DNA from: Actinoplanes octamycinicus
GTDB taxonomy: Bacteria; Actinomycetota; Actinomycetes; Mycobacteriales; Micromonosporaceae
Assembly: GCF_014205225.1 (NCBI RefSeq)
Contig: NZ_JACHNB010000001.1
Span: forward strand, 8,041,501 to 8,105,500
Length of the DNA stretch: 64,000 bases
Direction of reading: 5' to 3'
In this document: positions 17,091 to 30,656 of the stretch, piece by piece
Position numbering within the stretch: position 1 is the first letter of the stretch
Layout: each line of letters begins with the position of its first letter
The notes under the pieces: generated by a model
Told to the model about the DNA's origin: nothing
Databases searched by the model: none
Seen by the model: the letters and a program-made list of their open reading frames with translations, nothing else
Made by a program: the position numbers and the translations under genes

Positions 17091-17162
17091 GCCATTGAGT
17101 AGATCAACGGTGCGGGGGTCCGGGCACTACCGCTGGATGCCGACTCCGGGGTGTGGCTAGCT

Positions 17163-17552
17163 CTACCCCCCGGACCCCGCCCAGGCGGTCCAGCGGGTGA
17201 CCTCGATGCGCAGGAACGGGCCCGGCGGCGGCTGAACCGTGTACTGCGGGTAGCGAGCGAGCAGGGCCGGCTCGGGCACGTCGGTGACCGTGGCCAGGCC
17301 GTCGGCGCGCACCCACCACAGCTGGTCCCAGTCGTCGGAGTAGTGGTCGGCGAGCACACTGACCCGTGGCTCGTGCTCCACGTTGGCCAGCCGCCGCAGC
17401 CGCCGGTGCCGTTTCGGCTTGCCGTCGACCGCGGTGTGCAGCACGTCGCCGACCAGCGCGAAGACGATCGGCACCAGGTGCGGCGCGCCGTCCGGGGTGA
17501 CCGTGGCCAGCCGGGCCACCCGGACGCTCGCGAACCGCTCGGCCGGCGTCAT
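17163..17552 (-). CDS. PPOX-class F420-dependent oxidoreductase
   Basis: A 129-residue split-barrel flavin/deazaflavin reductase. The start SVRVARLATVTPDGAPHLVP is the pyridoxamine-oxidase-like fold, and WDQLWWVRADG and the late RIEVTRWTAWAGS match the TIGR03668-type F420 branch. These proteins use coenzyme F420 for hydride transfer to poorly defined substrates. Its ATG overlaps the stop of the upstream LLM-type F420 enzyme by four bases (17549-17552), so the two are co-translated. Confidence 0.85.
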   Translation of the reverse strand: MTPAERFASVRVARLATVTPDGAPHLVPIVFALVGDVLHTAVDGKPKRHRRLRRLANVEHEPRVSVLADHYSDDWDQLWWVRADGLATVTDVPEPALLARYPQYTVQPPPGPFLRIEVTRWTAWAGSGG

Positions 17553-18379
17553 CGGCGGGTGAACTCGCCGATCGCGCGCTCCCACTTCTCCAGGGTGGCC
17601 TCGACGACGCTCCACGGCCCGGACGGCAGCCAGGCGGTGGCCCGGTGCACGCCGGCCGCCTCCAGCTGCTCGAGCACCTTCGCGTCCGGCGGGACGCCGA
17701 TGACCTGCACCGGGACCGGCCGGTCGGCGCGGGCACGCAGCTCGGCGATCCGGGGCAGCAGGTCCCGGTCGTTGTAGTTCGGGAACCAGCCGTCGCCCCA
17801 GGCCAGCACGCGGTCGAAGACGGTCGGGCCGTCGCCGCCGACCAGCACCGGCGGCCACGGTTTCTGGGCCGGTTTGGGCCACGACCAGATCCGGTCGAAG
17901 GTGACGAACTCGCCGCTGAACGACGCCTCGTCCTCGGTCCAGATCGCCTGCATGGCCCGGATCCGCTCGGCCAGCAAGCGCATCCGGGTACGCGGGTCCG
18001 TCCCGTGGTTGGCCATCTCCTCCCGGTTCCAGCCGGCTCCGACGCCGAATTCCAGCCGCCCGCCGGACAGGTGGTCGACCGAGGCGACCTCCTTGGCGGT
18101 GGTGATCGGATCACGCTCGACCACCAGGCAGACCCCGCTGCCGATGCGCAGCCGCCGGGTCGCCGCGGCGGCGTCGGTCAGGGCCACGAACAGGTCGTAC
18201 GTGTGCCAGTACTTCCGGGGCAGCTGCGGTCCGCCGCCCCACGGGCTCTCCCGGCTCGCCGGGATGTGCGTGTGCTCGGCGAAGAACAGCGCGTCCTGGC
18301 CGCGCTCCTCGACGCGCCGGGCCAGCTCGCCGGGGCGGACCGCGTCGTGGGTGGGGAAGTAACCGACACCGAATTCCAT
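17549..18379 (-). CDS. LLM-class F420-dependent oxidoreductase
   Basis: A 276-residue TIM-barrel enzyme of the luciferase-like monooxygenase family. It starts EFGVGYFPTHDA. FFAEHTHIPASR and the DHLSGGRLEFGVGAGWNREE core are typical of F420-binding members, and KPWPPVLVGGDGPTVFDRVL follows. It probably oxidises or reduces an organic substrate with F420. The ATG at 18379 fits the family start; a GTG three codons upstream is possible. It is the first gene of a two- or three-gene leftward unit with the PPOX-type enzyme and perhaps the DUF998 protein. Confidence 0.88.
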   Translation of the reverse strand: MEFGVGYFPTHDAVRPGELARRVEERGQDALFFAEHTHIPASRESPWGGGPQLPRKYWHTYDLFVALTDAAAATRRLRIGSGVCLVVERDPITTAKEVASVDHLSGGRLEFGVGAGWNREEMANHGTDPRTRMRLLAERIRAMQAIWTEDEASFSGEFVTFDRIWSWPKPAQKPWPPVLVGGDGPTVFDRVLAWGDGWFPNYNDRDLLPRIAELRARADRPVPVQVIGVPPDAKVLEQLEAAGVHRATAWLPSGPWSVVEATLEKWERAIGEFTRR

Positions 18380-18404
18380 GCCGTCCACCCTATGGCCGGA
18401 CCGA

Positions 18405-19178
18405 TCACGCCGCGGGCTTGCGGCCGAAGGCGTAGATCACCCGGGCGGTGCGCAGGGTGTCCGGGTCGGTGGCGCGCAGGTCGGTGAGCGCGCCGGTGTA
18501 GGACTGCTGGAACTCGGCGAGCTGGGCCGGGGTGAGCAGGGCGAGCGCGGCCTGGTGCGGGCCGTGGGCATGCGCCTCCCAGGCGTGCTCCAGGTCGGCG
18601 GCGCTGAACTCGACGGTCTCCACGACCTGCTCGGCCGGCTCCAGACCGGCGTTGCGCAGCGCCTGCTCGCAGCGGTCCGGGGTGCCCAGCGGCGCGGCCG
18701 GGTCGGCCAGGTCGAGCCCGAAACCGGCGGCCAGTTTCCGGAAGACCCGGGCGGCGACCGGGAAGCCGTCGTGCATGGTGGAGAACCCGACCCGGCCGCC
18801 CGGGACGAGCAGACGGCGCCACTCCCGCAGCGCGGTGTGCACCGGCAGGTAGAGCAGCCCGGCCGAGCAGAGCACCAGGTCGAACGAGCCGTCCGGGAAC
18901 TGCCGGAGCCGGCTCGCGTCGGCCTTGACCAGCTCGACGTTCGGCGCGCTGACCGCCTGCCGGGCCTGGTCGAGCATCGCGGCGGAGATGTCCACCCCGG
19001 TCACCCGGCCCTGCGGCCCGACCGCCCGGGCGGCCGCGATCGCCGCGAGGCCGGTGCCGGTGGCGGCGTCCAGGACCCGGCTGCCGGGCACCGGGGCGGC
19101 CAGCTCGACCAGACGCTCGGCGTAACGGACGTGCCAGGTGTGCCGGGCATAACCGGCGGCACGCTGGTCGAAGGTCAT
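18405..19178 (-). CDS. Class I SAM-dependent methyltransferase
   Basis: A 257-residue methyltransferase of the UbiE/Methyltransf_11 type. Motif I is SRVLDAATGTGLAAIAAARA (residues 33-52), the acidic ribose-binding residue is in VTGVDISAAML, and KADASRLRQFPDGSFDLVLC gives motifs II-III. The C-terminal cap is helical. The acceptor substrate cannot be read from the sequence. It is 25 bp upstream of the LLM-type gene on the same strand, so it may head the same transcript, and it is divergent from the small coiled-coil gene. Confidence 0.85.
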   Translation of the reverse strand: MTFDQRAAGYARHTWHVRYAERLVELAAPVPGSRVLDAATGTGLAAIAAARAVGPQGRVTGVDISAAMLDQARQAVSAPNVELVKADASRLRQFPDGSFDLVLCSAGLLYLPVHTALREWRRLLVPGGRVGFSTMHDGFPVAARVFRKLAAGFGLDLADPAAPLGTPDRCEQALRNAGLEPAEQVVETVEFSAADLEHAWEAHAHGPHQAALALLTPAQLAEFQQSYTGALTDLRATDPDTLRTARVIYAFGRKPAA

Positions 19179-19283
19179 GCGGTTCCTCCCGTGGCCGGAC
19201 AGCTCCGATCTCGCCCATCACATCACGGCGGAGGTCGCCGGCGACGAAAGCGCCGGGAGCCGGAGAGCCTCTCGGATGCCACC

Positions 19284-19682
19284 ATGGTGGGCATGGCTGA
19301 GGAGGACGAGGACAGACATGCTCGGCTGGCCCAGGAGGCGGCGGTCCGCGGAGAACGTGCCGCGCGCCGGGCTGCGGAGGCGGGGCGTCGAGCCGCTGAG
19401 CTCCACGAGTACATGAAAATGATCGGCGAGGGCGTCGCGGAGGTTCCGCCGGTGACCGGCGAGAATCGGTTGGTCCGCGCCCGGGAGCACGCGAGGCGGA
19501 GTGCCGAGCGGGCCGCTCAAGCACATCGCGATGCGGCGGCGAGTCACGATCATGCAGCCGAGCTGCATGAACAGGCGGCGCAGCAGTTCCCGGAGGAGGC
19601 GGAGGCACATCGGCGCGAGGCGCGACGGCATCGTGACGAGGCAGCGACGGCGCGCCGCTGGGCCGACCAGGAGCCACACTGA
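19284..19682 (+). CDS. Small Ala/Arg/Glu-rich coiled-coil protein
   Basis: A protein of 132 residues, or 129 from the ATG at 19293. It is almost entirely helical, with repeated charged runs (ERAARRAAEAGRRAAELHEY, and later ARRSAERAAQAHRDAA and HDHAAELHEQAA). No domain, signal peptide or membrane segment is recognised. Similar short His/Ala/Arg-rich proteins of unknown role occur in actinomycetes, often linked to stress regulons; that link is only an inference here. It stands alone, 127 bp before the first CheR gene. Confidence 0.55.
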   Translation: MVGMAEEDEDRHARLAQEAAVRGERAARRAAEAGRRAAELHEYMKMIGEGVAEVPPVTGENRLVRAREHARRSAERAAQAHRDAAASHDHAAELHEQAAQQFPEEAEAHRREARRHRDEAATARRWADQEPH

Positions 19683-19809
19683 GGATCGCTTCGTGCGGTG
19701 AGCAGCGCATCGAGTCCGCCATGTCCGCACGGGGAGACACTGAGCGACGCGCGGCCGGCGGGGCCGACGGAGCCGCCCCTGCCGGTACGGTGACGACGAA
19801 GGCAGGACA

Positions 19810-21687
19810 GTGACCTCGGAGGTTCAGGTGACGTCGGAGGACCCCCAGTTCGAGGCGCTGTTGGCGTACCTCAAGGAGAGCCGCGGTTTCGACTTCACCG
19901 ATTACAAACGCGCCAGTCTGATGCGCCGGGTCGCGCGGCGCATGGCCCAGGTCGACGCGCACGGCTACGGCGACTACCTCGACCACCTGCAGGTTCACCC
20001 GGACGAGTTCACCGCCCTGTTCAACACCATTCTGATCAACGTGACGAGCTTCTTTCGTGACCCGGAGGCGTGGGCCTACCTGAGTGAGCACGTCGTCCCG
20101 GCGCTGCTGGCCGAGAAGGACCCGGATGCGCCGATCCGGGTCTGGAGCGCCGGATGCGCGTCGGGCGAGGAGGCGTACACGATCGCGATCCTGCTCGCCG
20201 AACTGATCGGCGTGGATCAGTTCCGGCGGCGGGTCAAGATCTATGCCACCGATGTGGACGAGGAGGCGCTGGCCGAGGCGCGGCTGGCGACCTATACGGA
20301 CCGTCAGATCGCGGGACTCCCGGCGCACCTGGTGCAGCGGCACTTCGAGTCGACCGGCGGGCGGCACGTGTTCCGCAAGGACCTGCGCCGGTCATTGATC
20401 TTCGGGCGGAACGACTTGATCCAGGACGCGCCGATCTCCCGGGTCGACATCTTGACCTGCCGCAACGCGTTGATGTATTTCAACGCCGAGGCTCAGTCGC
20501 GGATCCTGTCCCGGCTGCACTTCGCGCTCGCCGACGGCGGAGTGCTCTTCCTCGGCAAGGCGGAGATGCTGCTCAGCCGGGGCGACATGTTCACGTCGGT
20601 CGATTTGAAGCGACGCATCTTCCGCAAGGCGCCGGTATCGGCACCACGCGCCGCACCGGCGGCGGCGCGGCCGGCGGCGGCCGGGACACTGTGGGCCGAC
20701 GGCACCGAGCTGCTCGGCCTGGACCGGCTGCGGGACGAGGCGTTCGCGACGTGCCCGGTAGCACAGGTGGTGGTGACCGTCGACGGTGTGGTGGCCTTGA
20801 CGAACCGGCGGGCCGAGACGCTGCTCGGTGTGTCCACCCGCGACGTCGGCCGGCCGTTCCGCGACCTGGAACTGTCCTACCGGCCGGTGGAGCTGCGCGG
20901 TTACATCGACCAGGCGCAGGTGGAGCGGCGCACGGTACGCGTCCCCGACGTGGAGTTCGTTCGCCCGGGGCTGGAAGCGGAGACGACCGTGCTGCGGGTG
21001 GACGTGAACCCGCTGAGCGGCGCCGACGCCGGTCTCCTCGGCGTCGCCCTGGTCTTCCAGGACCGCACCGAGGCGGGGCGGCTCAGAAGCAAGCTGGACC
21101 TGACCACCCGGCAGGCCGAGACGGCGTACGAGGAGTTGCAGTCGACCAACGAGGAGCTGGAGACCACCAACGAAGAACTGCAATCCAGCGTCGAGGAGTT
21201 GGAGACCACCAACGAGGAGTTGCAGTCGACCAACGAGGAGCTGGAGACCACCAACGAGGAACTGCAGTCGACCAACGACGAACTGCAGACGCTCAACAGC
21301 GCCCTGCGGGATCGTACCGCCGAACTGCACCGCAGCAGGACGTTCCAGCACGTTCTGCTGGCCAGCCTGCCGGCCGGGGTGGCCGTCGTCGACTCGGACC
21401 TTCAGATACAGGCGTGGAACCGCAACGCCGAGGACCTGTGGGGCCTGCGTGAGGAGGAGGCCCTCGGTGAGCATCTGCTCAACCTGGACATGGGTCTGCC
21501 CACCGATGGCCTGCGACCCCTGCTCCGCTCGGTCCTGTCGGGTGAATCCACCCGTGAGCAGATGACGGTGGAGGCCATCAACCGGCGCGGTCATACGGTC
21601 AAGTTGCAGGTGGTCTGCGTGCCCCTGGCCGACCACACCCCGACACCCGACGGAGCCATCATGGTCATGACCACTGACGCCGTTTGA
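19810..21687 (+). CDS. cheR: CheR-type methyltransferase with coiled coil and PAS domains
   Basis: A 625-residue protein. A CheR N-terminal helical domain (about 12-70) precedes the SAM methyltransferase domain (about 75-275; RVWSAGCASGEEAYTIAIL, then VKIYATDVDEEAL and DILTCRNALMYF). A degenerate PAS (about 300-420) follows, then a seven-residue-pattern coiled coil (about 430-500, repeats of NEELQSTNEELETT) and a C-terminal PAS (about 510-620). CheR methylates glutamates of chemoreceptors, but no receptor, CheA or CheW is in the window. This architecture matches the CheR-PAS part of CheB-CheR-PAS-kinase fusions. It starts at GTG 19810, and its near-twin lies convergently 27 bp away. Confidence 0.88.
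   Translation: MTSEVQVTSEDPQFEALLAYLKESRGFDFTDYKRASLMRRVARRMAQVDAHGYGDYLDHLQVHPDEFTALFNTILINVTSFFRDPEAWAYLSEHVVPALLAEKDPDAPIRVWSAGCASGEEAYTIAILLAELIGVDQFRRRVKIYATDVDEEALAEARLATYTDRQIAGLPAHLVQRHFESTGGRHVFRKDLRRSLIFGRNDLIQDAPISRVDILTCRNALMYFNAEAQSRILSRLHFALADGGVLFLGKAEMLLSRGDMFTSVDLKRRIFRKAPVSAPRAAPAAARPAAAGTLWADGTELLGLDRLRDEAFATCPVAQVVVTVDGVVALTNRRAETLLGVSTRDVGRPFRDLELSYRPVELRGYIDQAQVERRTVRVPDVEFVRPGLEAETTVLRVDVNPLSGADAGLLGVALVFQDRTEAGRLRSKLDLTTRQAETAYEELQSTNEELETTNEELQSSVEELETTNEELQSTNEELETTNEELQSTNDELQTLNSALRDRTAELHRSRTFQHVLLASLPAGVAVVDSDLQIQAWNRNAEDLWGLREEEALGEHLLNLDMGLPTDGLRPLLRSVLSGESTREQMTVEAINRRGHTVKLQVVCVPLADHTPTPDGAIMVMTTDAV
21128..21296 (+). repeat. Tandem coiled-coil repeat in the first CheR gene
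   Basis: About four copies of a 42-bp unit encode 14 residues of the pattern EELQSTNEELETTN. The copies are almost identical at DNA level. The same repeat lies inverted in the convergent paralogue at 22110-22330. Confidence 0.8.
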
Positions 21688-21714
21688 CCGGGTGGAGCGC
21701 CGCGGCGGCTGCGT

Positions 21715-23580
21715 TCAGACCGGCGCGGTACCGGCTGCGGGCATCGCCTCCATCACGATGATGCACCCGGTGGGCACACCGGCGGCGTCCCGCAGCGGGC
21801 TGCATCCGACCCGCGCCGTGATCGAGCGGCCGCGCCGGTTGACCGCTTGCAGCTGGATCTCCTCGACATCGGTCTCGCCGCCGAGCGAGCGACGGATCAG
21901 CGGCCGGACGTGGTCGACCGGCAACCCGATGTCCAGGTTGAGCAGGTGCTGGTCGACGGTTTCCGCGGCTCGGAGGCCCCACAACTCTTCGGCCTGCCGG
22001 TTCCAGACCCGCACCCGCAGGTCCGGGTCGACCACCGCGATGCCGGCGCGCAGCCCGGACAGGATCGCGTCCAGGAAGGCGTTCGCCCCGTCCAGCTCGG
22101 CGCTGCTGTGGTGCAGTTGTTCGTTGATGCTCTGCAGCTCGTCGTTGGTCGACTGGAGCTCCTCGTTCATCGTCTCCAGTTCCTCGTTGGTCGACTGGAG
22201 CTCCTCATTGGTGGTCTCCAGCTCCTCGACGGTGGACTGCAGCTCCTCGTTGGTGGTCTCCAGTTCCTCGTTGGTGGACTGCAGCTCCTCGTACGCCGAC
22301 TCCAGCTCCCGGTTCGCGCGCTCCAGGTCGGCCCGCAACTGTTTGGCCGCGCTGATGTCGTGGAAGACCAGCGAGACGCCGAGCAGCCCGGCATCCCCGT
22401 CGACCAGCGGGCTGACCTGAATGTCGAGATACCGCGTCTCGCTCGCCGGGCGGCGCCACTCGACCTCCGGAACGTCCACCGCCCGCCGCTCCACCTGGGC
22501 CTGTTCGATGTAGCGGCGCAGTTCCACCGGCTGGTAGGAGACGTCCAGGTCGCGGAACGGCCGTCCGACATCCCGGGGTGACACCCCGAACAGCGCCTCG
22601 GCCTGCTGGTTGCTGAGCGCGACGAGCCCGTCCGCGGTCACCACGATCTGCGCCGCGGGACCGGCGATCAGGGCGGCGTTACGCAACCGGTCCAGCCCGA
22701 CCAGCGCCTCGGCCGTGGGCGCGGACGGCTGATCGGCATAGCGCGGGCCGGAGGTCACCATCGGCCGGGCCGTGACCTTGCGGAAGATCCGCCGCTTCAG
22801 GTCGGTCGGCAGGAACAGGTTGCCATGGCTGAGCAGCATCTCGGCCTTGCCGAGAAAGAGCGCACCTCCGTCGGCCAGCGCGAAGTGGAACCTGCCGAGG
22901 ATGCGCGCCTGCGTCTCGGCGTTGAAGTACATCAGGGTGTTGCGGCAGGTCAGCAGATCGACCCGAGAGATCGGAGCGTCCTGCACGAGGTCGTTGCGGC
23001 CGAAGATGATCGAACGGCGCATGTCCTTGCGGAACACGTACCGGTCGCCGACCTGTTCGAAGTAGCGCTCCAGCAATCCGGCCGGAACACTCTCCACCTC
23101 GCGAGCGCCGTAGGTCGCGTGCCGGGCCTCGCCGAGCTGCTCCTCGTCCACGTCGGTGGCATAGATCTTGACCCGCTCACGGAACTGCTCGGGCCCGAGC
23201 ATCTCACCCAGCATCATGGCCAGGGTGTAGGCCTCCTGGCCGGAGGCGCACCCGGCGCTCCAGACCCGGATCGGGCTGCCGTCGGGCTTGGCCGCGATCA
23301 GCGGGAGCAGCACGTCGCTGCGCAGGAATTCCCACGCCTCAGGATCCCGGAAGAACGAGGTCACATTGATCAGGATGGTGTTGAACAGCGTGGTGAACTC
23401 TTCCGGATGCACCTGGAGATGATCGAGATAGTCGCCGTACCCGGCGACGGAGATCTGTGCCATCCGCCGGTCGACCCGGCGGCTCAGGCTCGACCGTTTG
23501 TACCCGGTGAAGTCGAAACCCCGAGCCTCCTTCAGGTACGTCAGGAGCGCCTCGAACTCATGATCCACCACCTGGTCCAT
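21715..23580 (-). CDS. cheR: CheR-type methyltransferase with coiled coil and PAS domains (paralogue)
   Basis: A 621-residue paralogue of the protein at 19810 with the same order: CheR helices, SAM methyltransferase (RVWSAGCASGQEAYTLAMML, DLLTCRNTLMYF), PAS, NEELQS/NEELET coiled coil, then a C-terminal PAS that reads RAGIAVVDPDLRVRVWNRQA. It lies 73 bp downstream of cheB on the same strand, so a cheB-cheR transcript is likely. It is convergent with its paralogue, giving an inverted duplication with 27 bp between stops. The target for methylation is unknown; a PAS-sensing, non-chemotactic methylation circuit is an inference. Confidence 0.88.
   Translation of the reverse strand: MDQVVDHEFEALLTYLKEARGFDFTGYKRSSLSRRVDRRMAQISVAGYGDYLDHLQVHPEEFTTLFNTILINVTSFFRDPEAWEFLRSDVLLPLIAAKPDGSPIRVWSAGCASGQEAYTLAMMLGEMLGPEQFRERVKIYATDVDEEQLGEARHATYGAREVESVPAGLLERYFEQVGDRYVFRKDMRRSIIFGRNDLVQDAPISRVDLLTCRNTLMYFNAETQARILGRFHFALADGGALFLGKAEMLLSHGNLFLPTDLKRRIFRKVTARPMVTSGPRYADQPSAPTAEALVGLDRLRNAALIAGPAAQIVVTADGLVALSNQQAEALFGVSPRDVGRPFRDLDVSYQPVELRRYIEQAQVERRAVDVPEVEWRRPASETRYLDIQVSPLVDGDAGLLGVSLVFHDISAAKQLRADLERANRELESAYEELQSTNEELETTNEELQSTVEELETTNEELQSTNEELETMNEELQSTNDELQSINEQLHHSSAELDGANAFLDAILSGLRAGIAVVDPDLRVRVWNRQAEELWGLRAAETVDQHLLNLDIGLPVDHVRPLIRRSLGGETDVEEIQLQAVNRRGRSITARVGCSPLRDAAGVPTGCIIVMEAMPAAGTAPV
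22110..22330 (-). repeat. Tandem coiled-coil repeat in the second CheR gene
   Basis: Minus-strand copies of the 42-bp NEELQSTNEELETT unit. Relative to 21128-21296 they form long, nearly identical inverted repeats about 1 kb apart, which could support inversion or gene conversion. Confidence 0.75.
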
Positions 23581-23653
23581 CTCCCGCTCGTCCTTCCCGA
23601 TCGCCGCCGATCACGCTATCGCAGCGCCGGACGGCGACCGTCGCGCCACCGCG

Positions 23654-24643
23654 TCATTCCTGCTGGATCGCGTTGGATCGGGCGAGTTGGTCGAGCAGCG
23701 CGCGGATCAGCACCCGGGCCTTCTCCGCGTCGTCGGTCATCTGCTCGAACCGGCCGGAGACTCGCCCCCCGGCACTTCCGGCCATCCGCCGGCCGAGCTC
23801 GGCCCGCTCCTCCAACGCGCGCAGCGCCAGCCACAATGCGCTCTCGGTGGCCACCGCCTGCTCATCGAGCAGACTCTCCGGCGACCAGGCATGGCCGATC
23901 CGGCACCGGAACCGCGGGACCGGCGTCTCCCCCAGCGTGAAGAGGGCGCCGCCACAACTCGGACACCCGAACCCGGACGGGGACACCGGTAGCTGATCGG
24001 TGCTCACCTCGTCGAACGCCTCGATCGCCACCTCGCCGACGAGCAACGGATCAACCGGCGCGGCGAGACCGGCAACCTCCTCCTTGGTGAGTTGCGCCAG
24101 CAGCTCACCAAGCCCCGCCGCGGCCTTGACCAGCGCGGACGGCACCCGGGTCAACGCGGCCCGCGGCATCGAGGGGTGCAGCGCCTCAGCCGGGTCCTGG
24201 ACGACCACCAGACCGCCCGCCGCGGCCACCACCTCGGCGCCGGCCGCTCCGTCGTCACCGCTGCCGGACAGCACCACCGCGACCACCCGGTCGCCCAGCG
24301 CCCGCACGGCGGACCGGAACAGCGGGTCGACCGCCGGGCGGTGGCCGTTCTCGGCCGGCCCGTGACTCAGCCTGACCCGGCCGTCGATGACCATCAGATG
24401 CAGATCGGCGGGCGCCACATAGATCCGTCCCGCGGTCAGCACCTCACCGTCGACCGCGGCCGCCGCCGGCAACCGTCCCGACCGGGCCAGAATCTGCGGC
24501 AGTGCGCTGGGAGCACCCCGGGGCACGTGCAACACCACCAGGACGGCCGCCGGAAGGCCCGCGGGCAGGCCGGCGACCAGAGCCCGGAGTGCCTCGACCC
24601 CGCCGGCCGAGGCTCCCACCACGATCAGATCCCGGTTGGTCAT
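23654..24643 (-). CDS. cheB: Stand-alone CheB methylesterase with C-terminal Cys-rich tail
   Basis: A 329-residue protein without a receiver domain. The CheB catalytic triad is visible: Ser12 in VVGASAGGVEAL, His39 in VLHVPRGAPS and Asp131 in SGSGDDGAAG. After about residue 190 comes a tail with a zinc-ribbon-like pattern (FGCPSCGGALF, then FRCRIGHAWSPESL) and a helical end. CheB demethylates or deamidates receptor glutamates. Without a receiver it cannot be switched by CheA in the usual way. The ATG at 24643 fits the family start. It lies between the poly-HAMP kinase and the second cheR, all leftward. Confidence 0.88.
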   Translation of the reverse strand: MTNRDLIVVGASAGGVEALRALVAGLPAGLPAAVLVVLHVPRGAPSALPQILARSGRLPAAAAVDGEVLTAGRIYVAPADLHLMVIDGRVRLSHGPAENGHRPAVDPLFRSAVRALGDRVVAVVLSGSGDDGAAGAEVVAAAGGLVVVQDPAEALHPSMPRAALTRVPSALVKAAAGLGELLAQLTKEEVAGLAAPVDPLLVGEVAIEAFDEVSTDQLPVSPSGFGCPSCGGALFTLGETPVPRFRCRIGHAWSPESLLDEQAVATESALWLALRALEERAELGRRMAGSAGGRVSGRFEQMTDDAEKARVLIRALLDQLARSNAIQQE

Positions 24644-24815
24644 CGCCGGCTGCCAGCAGTCGTTACCGAACGTGCGTGAGCCGCTTCCTTCCGCCCCACC
24701 TCGTGCGCCCCTTCGGTGCATCGGTCGAACCCCGGATCCGGGCCGCCTCCAGGCGGTGTGGTGTCAACGCGCCGGTAGTGAGAGGTCCTGCGGCTCAGGC
24801 CCCCATCACCGTATC

Positions 24816-24835
24816 CCGGCCGGCCCGAAGGCCGG
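24816..24835. terminator. Weak GC hairpin between kinase and cheB
   Basis: CCGGCC and GGCCGG pair around an eight-base loop inside the 236-bp gap between the kinase stop and the cheB start. It could attenuate read-through, but GC-rich palindromes are common here, so support is weak. Confidence 0.25.
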
Positions 24836-24879
24836 AACACCGGCCGGCGGGCAGCCACGATCGATGCGCTCCGCGATGC

Positions 24880-29409
<4,530 letters not shown>

Positions 29410-29526
29410 AGGAAGATCTCCACCGCTCGCCGATTCCCCACCGCGCCCAGGCCAAGCACGATGATCGGCGGTAAGTATGCACTGATCCCCGTCGGTGGCC
29501 GTACCGACGTTCGCGCCTGCGGGGGA

Positions 29527-29555
29527 CGGACCGCTCCCGTACCGGAAACGGTCCG
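29527..29555 (-). terminator. Hairpin terminator of galM
   Basis: On the minus strand CGGACCGTTTCC and GGGAGCGGTCCG pair (two G-U pairs) as a 12-bp stem around a GGTAC loop, 12 bases beyond the galM stop codon. No T tract follows. Confidence 0.7.
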
Positions 29556-29567
29556 CCGGGGTTGCCG

Positions 29568-30608
29568 TCAGGCGAAGGTGGAGAACGTGTGGGTGGTGGT
29601 GGAGGTGTAGACGTCGCCGGGGCGCAGGACGGTGGACGGGAAGGCGGGCTGGTTGGGGCTGTCCGGGAAGTGCTGGGTCTCCAGGGCGAAGGCGTCGCCC
29701 TGCCGGTACTGGCGGCCGGAGACGCCGCGGAGCCGGCCGTCCAGGAAGTTGCCGGAGTAGAACTGCAGGCCCGGCTCGGTGGTCTCGACGGTGAGCCGGC
29801 GCCCGGAGCGCAGGTCGTCGGCCACTGCGGCGTCCGGGCCGGACAGCACGTAGTTGTGGTCGTAGCCGAGACCGAAGGCGAGCTGCGGGTCCGGGTCGCG
29901 CAGGCGGGCGCCGATCGGCTGCGGGTCGCGGAAGTCGAACGGGGTGCCGGCGACCGGCGCGACGGTGCCGGTCGGGATCAGCGTGGCGTCGACCGGCAGG
30001 TAGTGCGCGGCGTTGATCCGCAGCAGGTGGTCGTTGATCGTGCCGGTGCCCTCGCCGGACAGATTCCAGTAGGCGTGGTTGGTCAGGTTGACCACGGTGG
30101 CCCGGTCGGTGGTCGCCCGGTAGTCGATCCGCAGCCGGTGCTGGTCGTCGAAGGTGAAGGTCACCGTGGTCTCGACGGCGCCCGGGAAACCCTCCTCGCC
30201 GTCCGGCGACGTGTAGCTCATCCGGACCCCGCCGTCGTGTTCGGCGGCCGACCAGACCCGCTTGTCGAAGCCCCGCGCGCCGCCGTGCAGCGCGGTCTCC
30301 CCCTCGTTCGCCGTGATCTTGAACGTCTCCCCGTCCAGGGTGAACGTCCCGCCGGCGATCCGGTTGCCGTAGCGGCCGATGGTCGAGCCGAAATACGGGT
30401 TCGCCGGGTCCAGGTAGCCGGCCAGGTCGGCGAAGCCGAGCGTCACGTTGCCGAGAACGCCGTCGCGGTCCGGGACCAGCACCGACTGGATGGTCGCGCC
30501 CCAGGTGAGGATCGACACCGCCGCTCCGTCCGCGGCGGTCAGCGTCCACTTCTCGATCCCGGTGCCGTCGGGCAGTGCGCCGAACGGAGTGCTGTCGATA
30601 CTCGTCAT
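29568..30608 (-). CDS. galM: Aldose 1-epimerase (galactose mutarotase)
   Basis: A 346-residue cytosolic mutarotase that interconverts alpha and beta anomers of galactose and glucose for the Leloir pathway. The N-terminal strand is SILTWGATIQSVLVPDR, substrate contacts include YFGSTIGRYGNRIAGGTF, the catalytic His is in VVNLTNHAYWNL, and the catalytic Glu lies in the TTEPGLQFYSGN segment. Length and start (ATG 30608) are normal for the family. It is divergent from the alcohol dehydrogenase gene with only 48 bp between starts. The galactoside cluster at 51-59 kb may feed it, though it is not adjacent. Confidence 0.93.
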   Translation of the reverse strand: MTSIDSTPFGALPDGTGIEKWTLTAADGAAVSILTWGATIQSVLVPDRDGVLGNVTLGFADLAGYLDPANPYFGSTIGRYGNRIAGGTFTLDGETFKITANEGETALHGGARGFDKRVWSAAEHDGGVRMSYTSPDGEEGFPGAVETTVTFTFDDQHRLRIDYRATTDRATVVNLTNHAYWNLSGEGTGTINDHLLRINAAHYLPVDATLIPTGTVAPVAGTPFDFRDPQPIGARLRDPDPQLAFGLGYDHNYVLSGPDAAVADDLRSGRRLTVETTEPGLQFYSGNFLDGRLRGVSGRQYRQGDAFALETQHFPDSPNQPAFPSTVLRPGDVYTSTTTHTFSTFA

Positions 30609-30656
30609 GATCCAGTTCTACGCTGGGCCCGGAACGCTGACAACGGAGGTCCCCGC

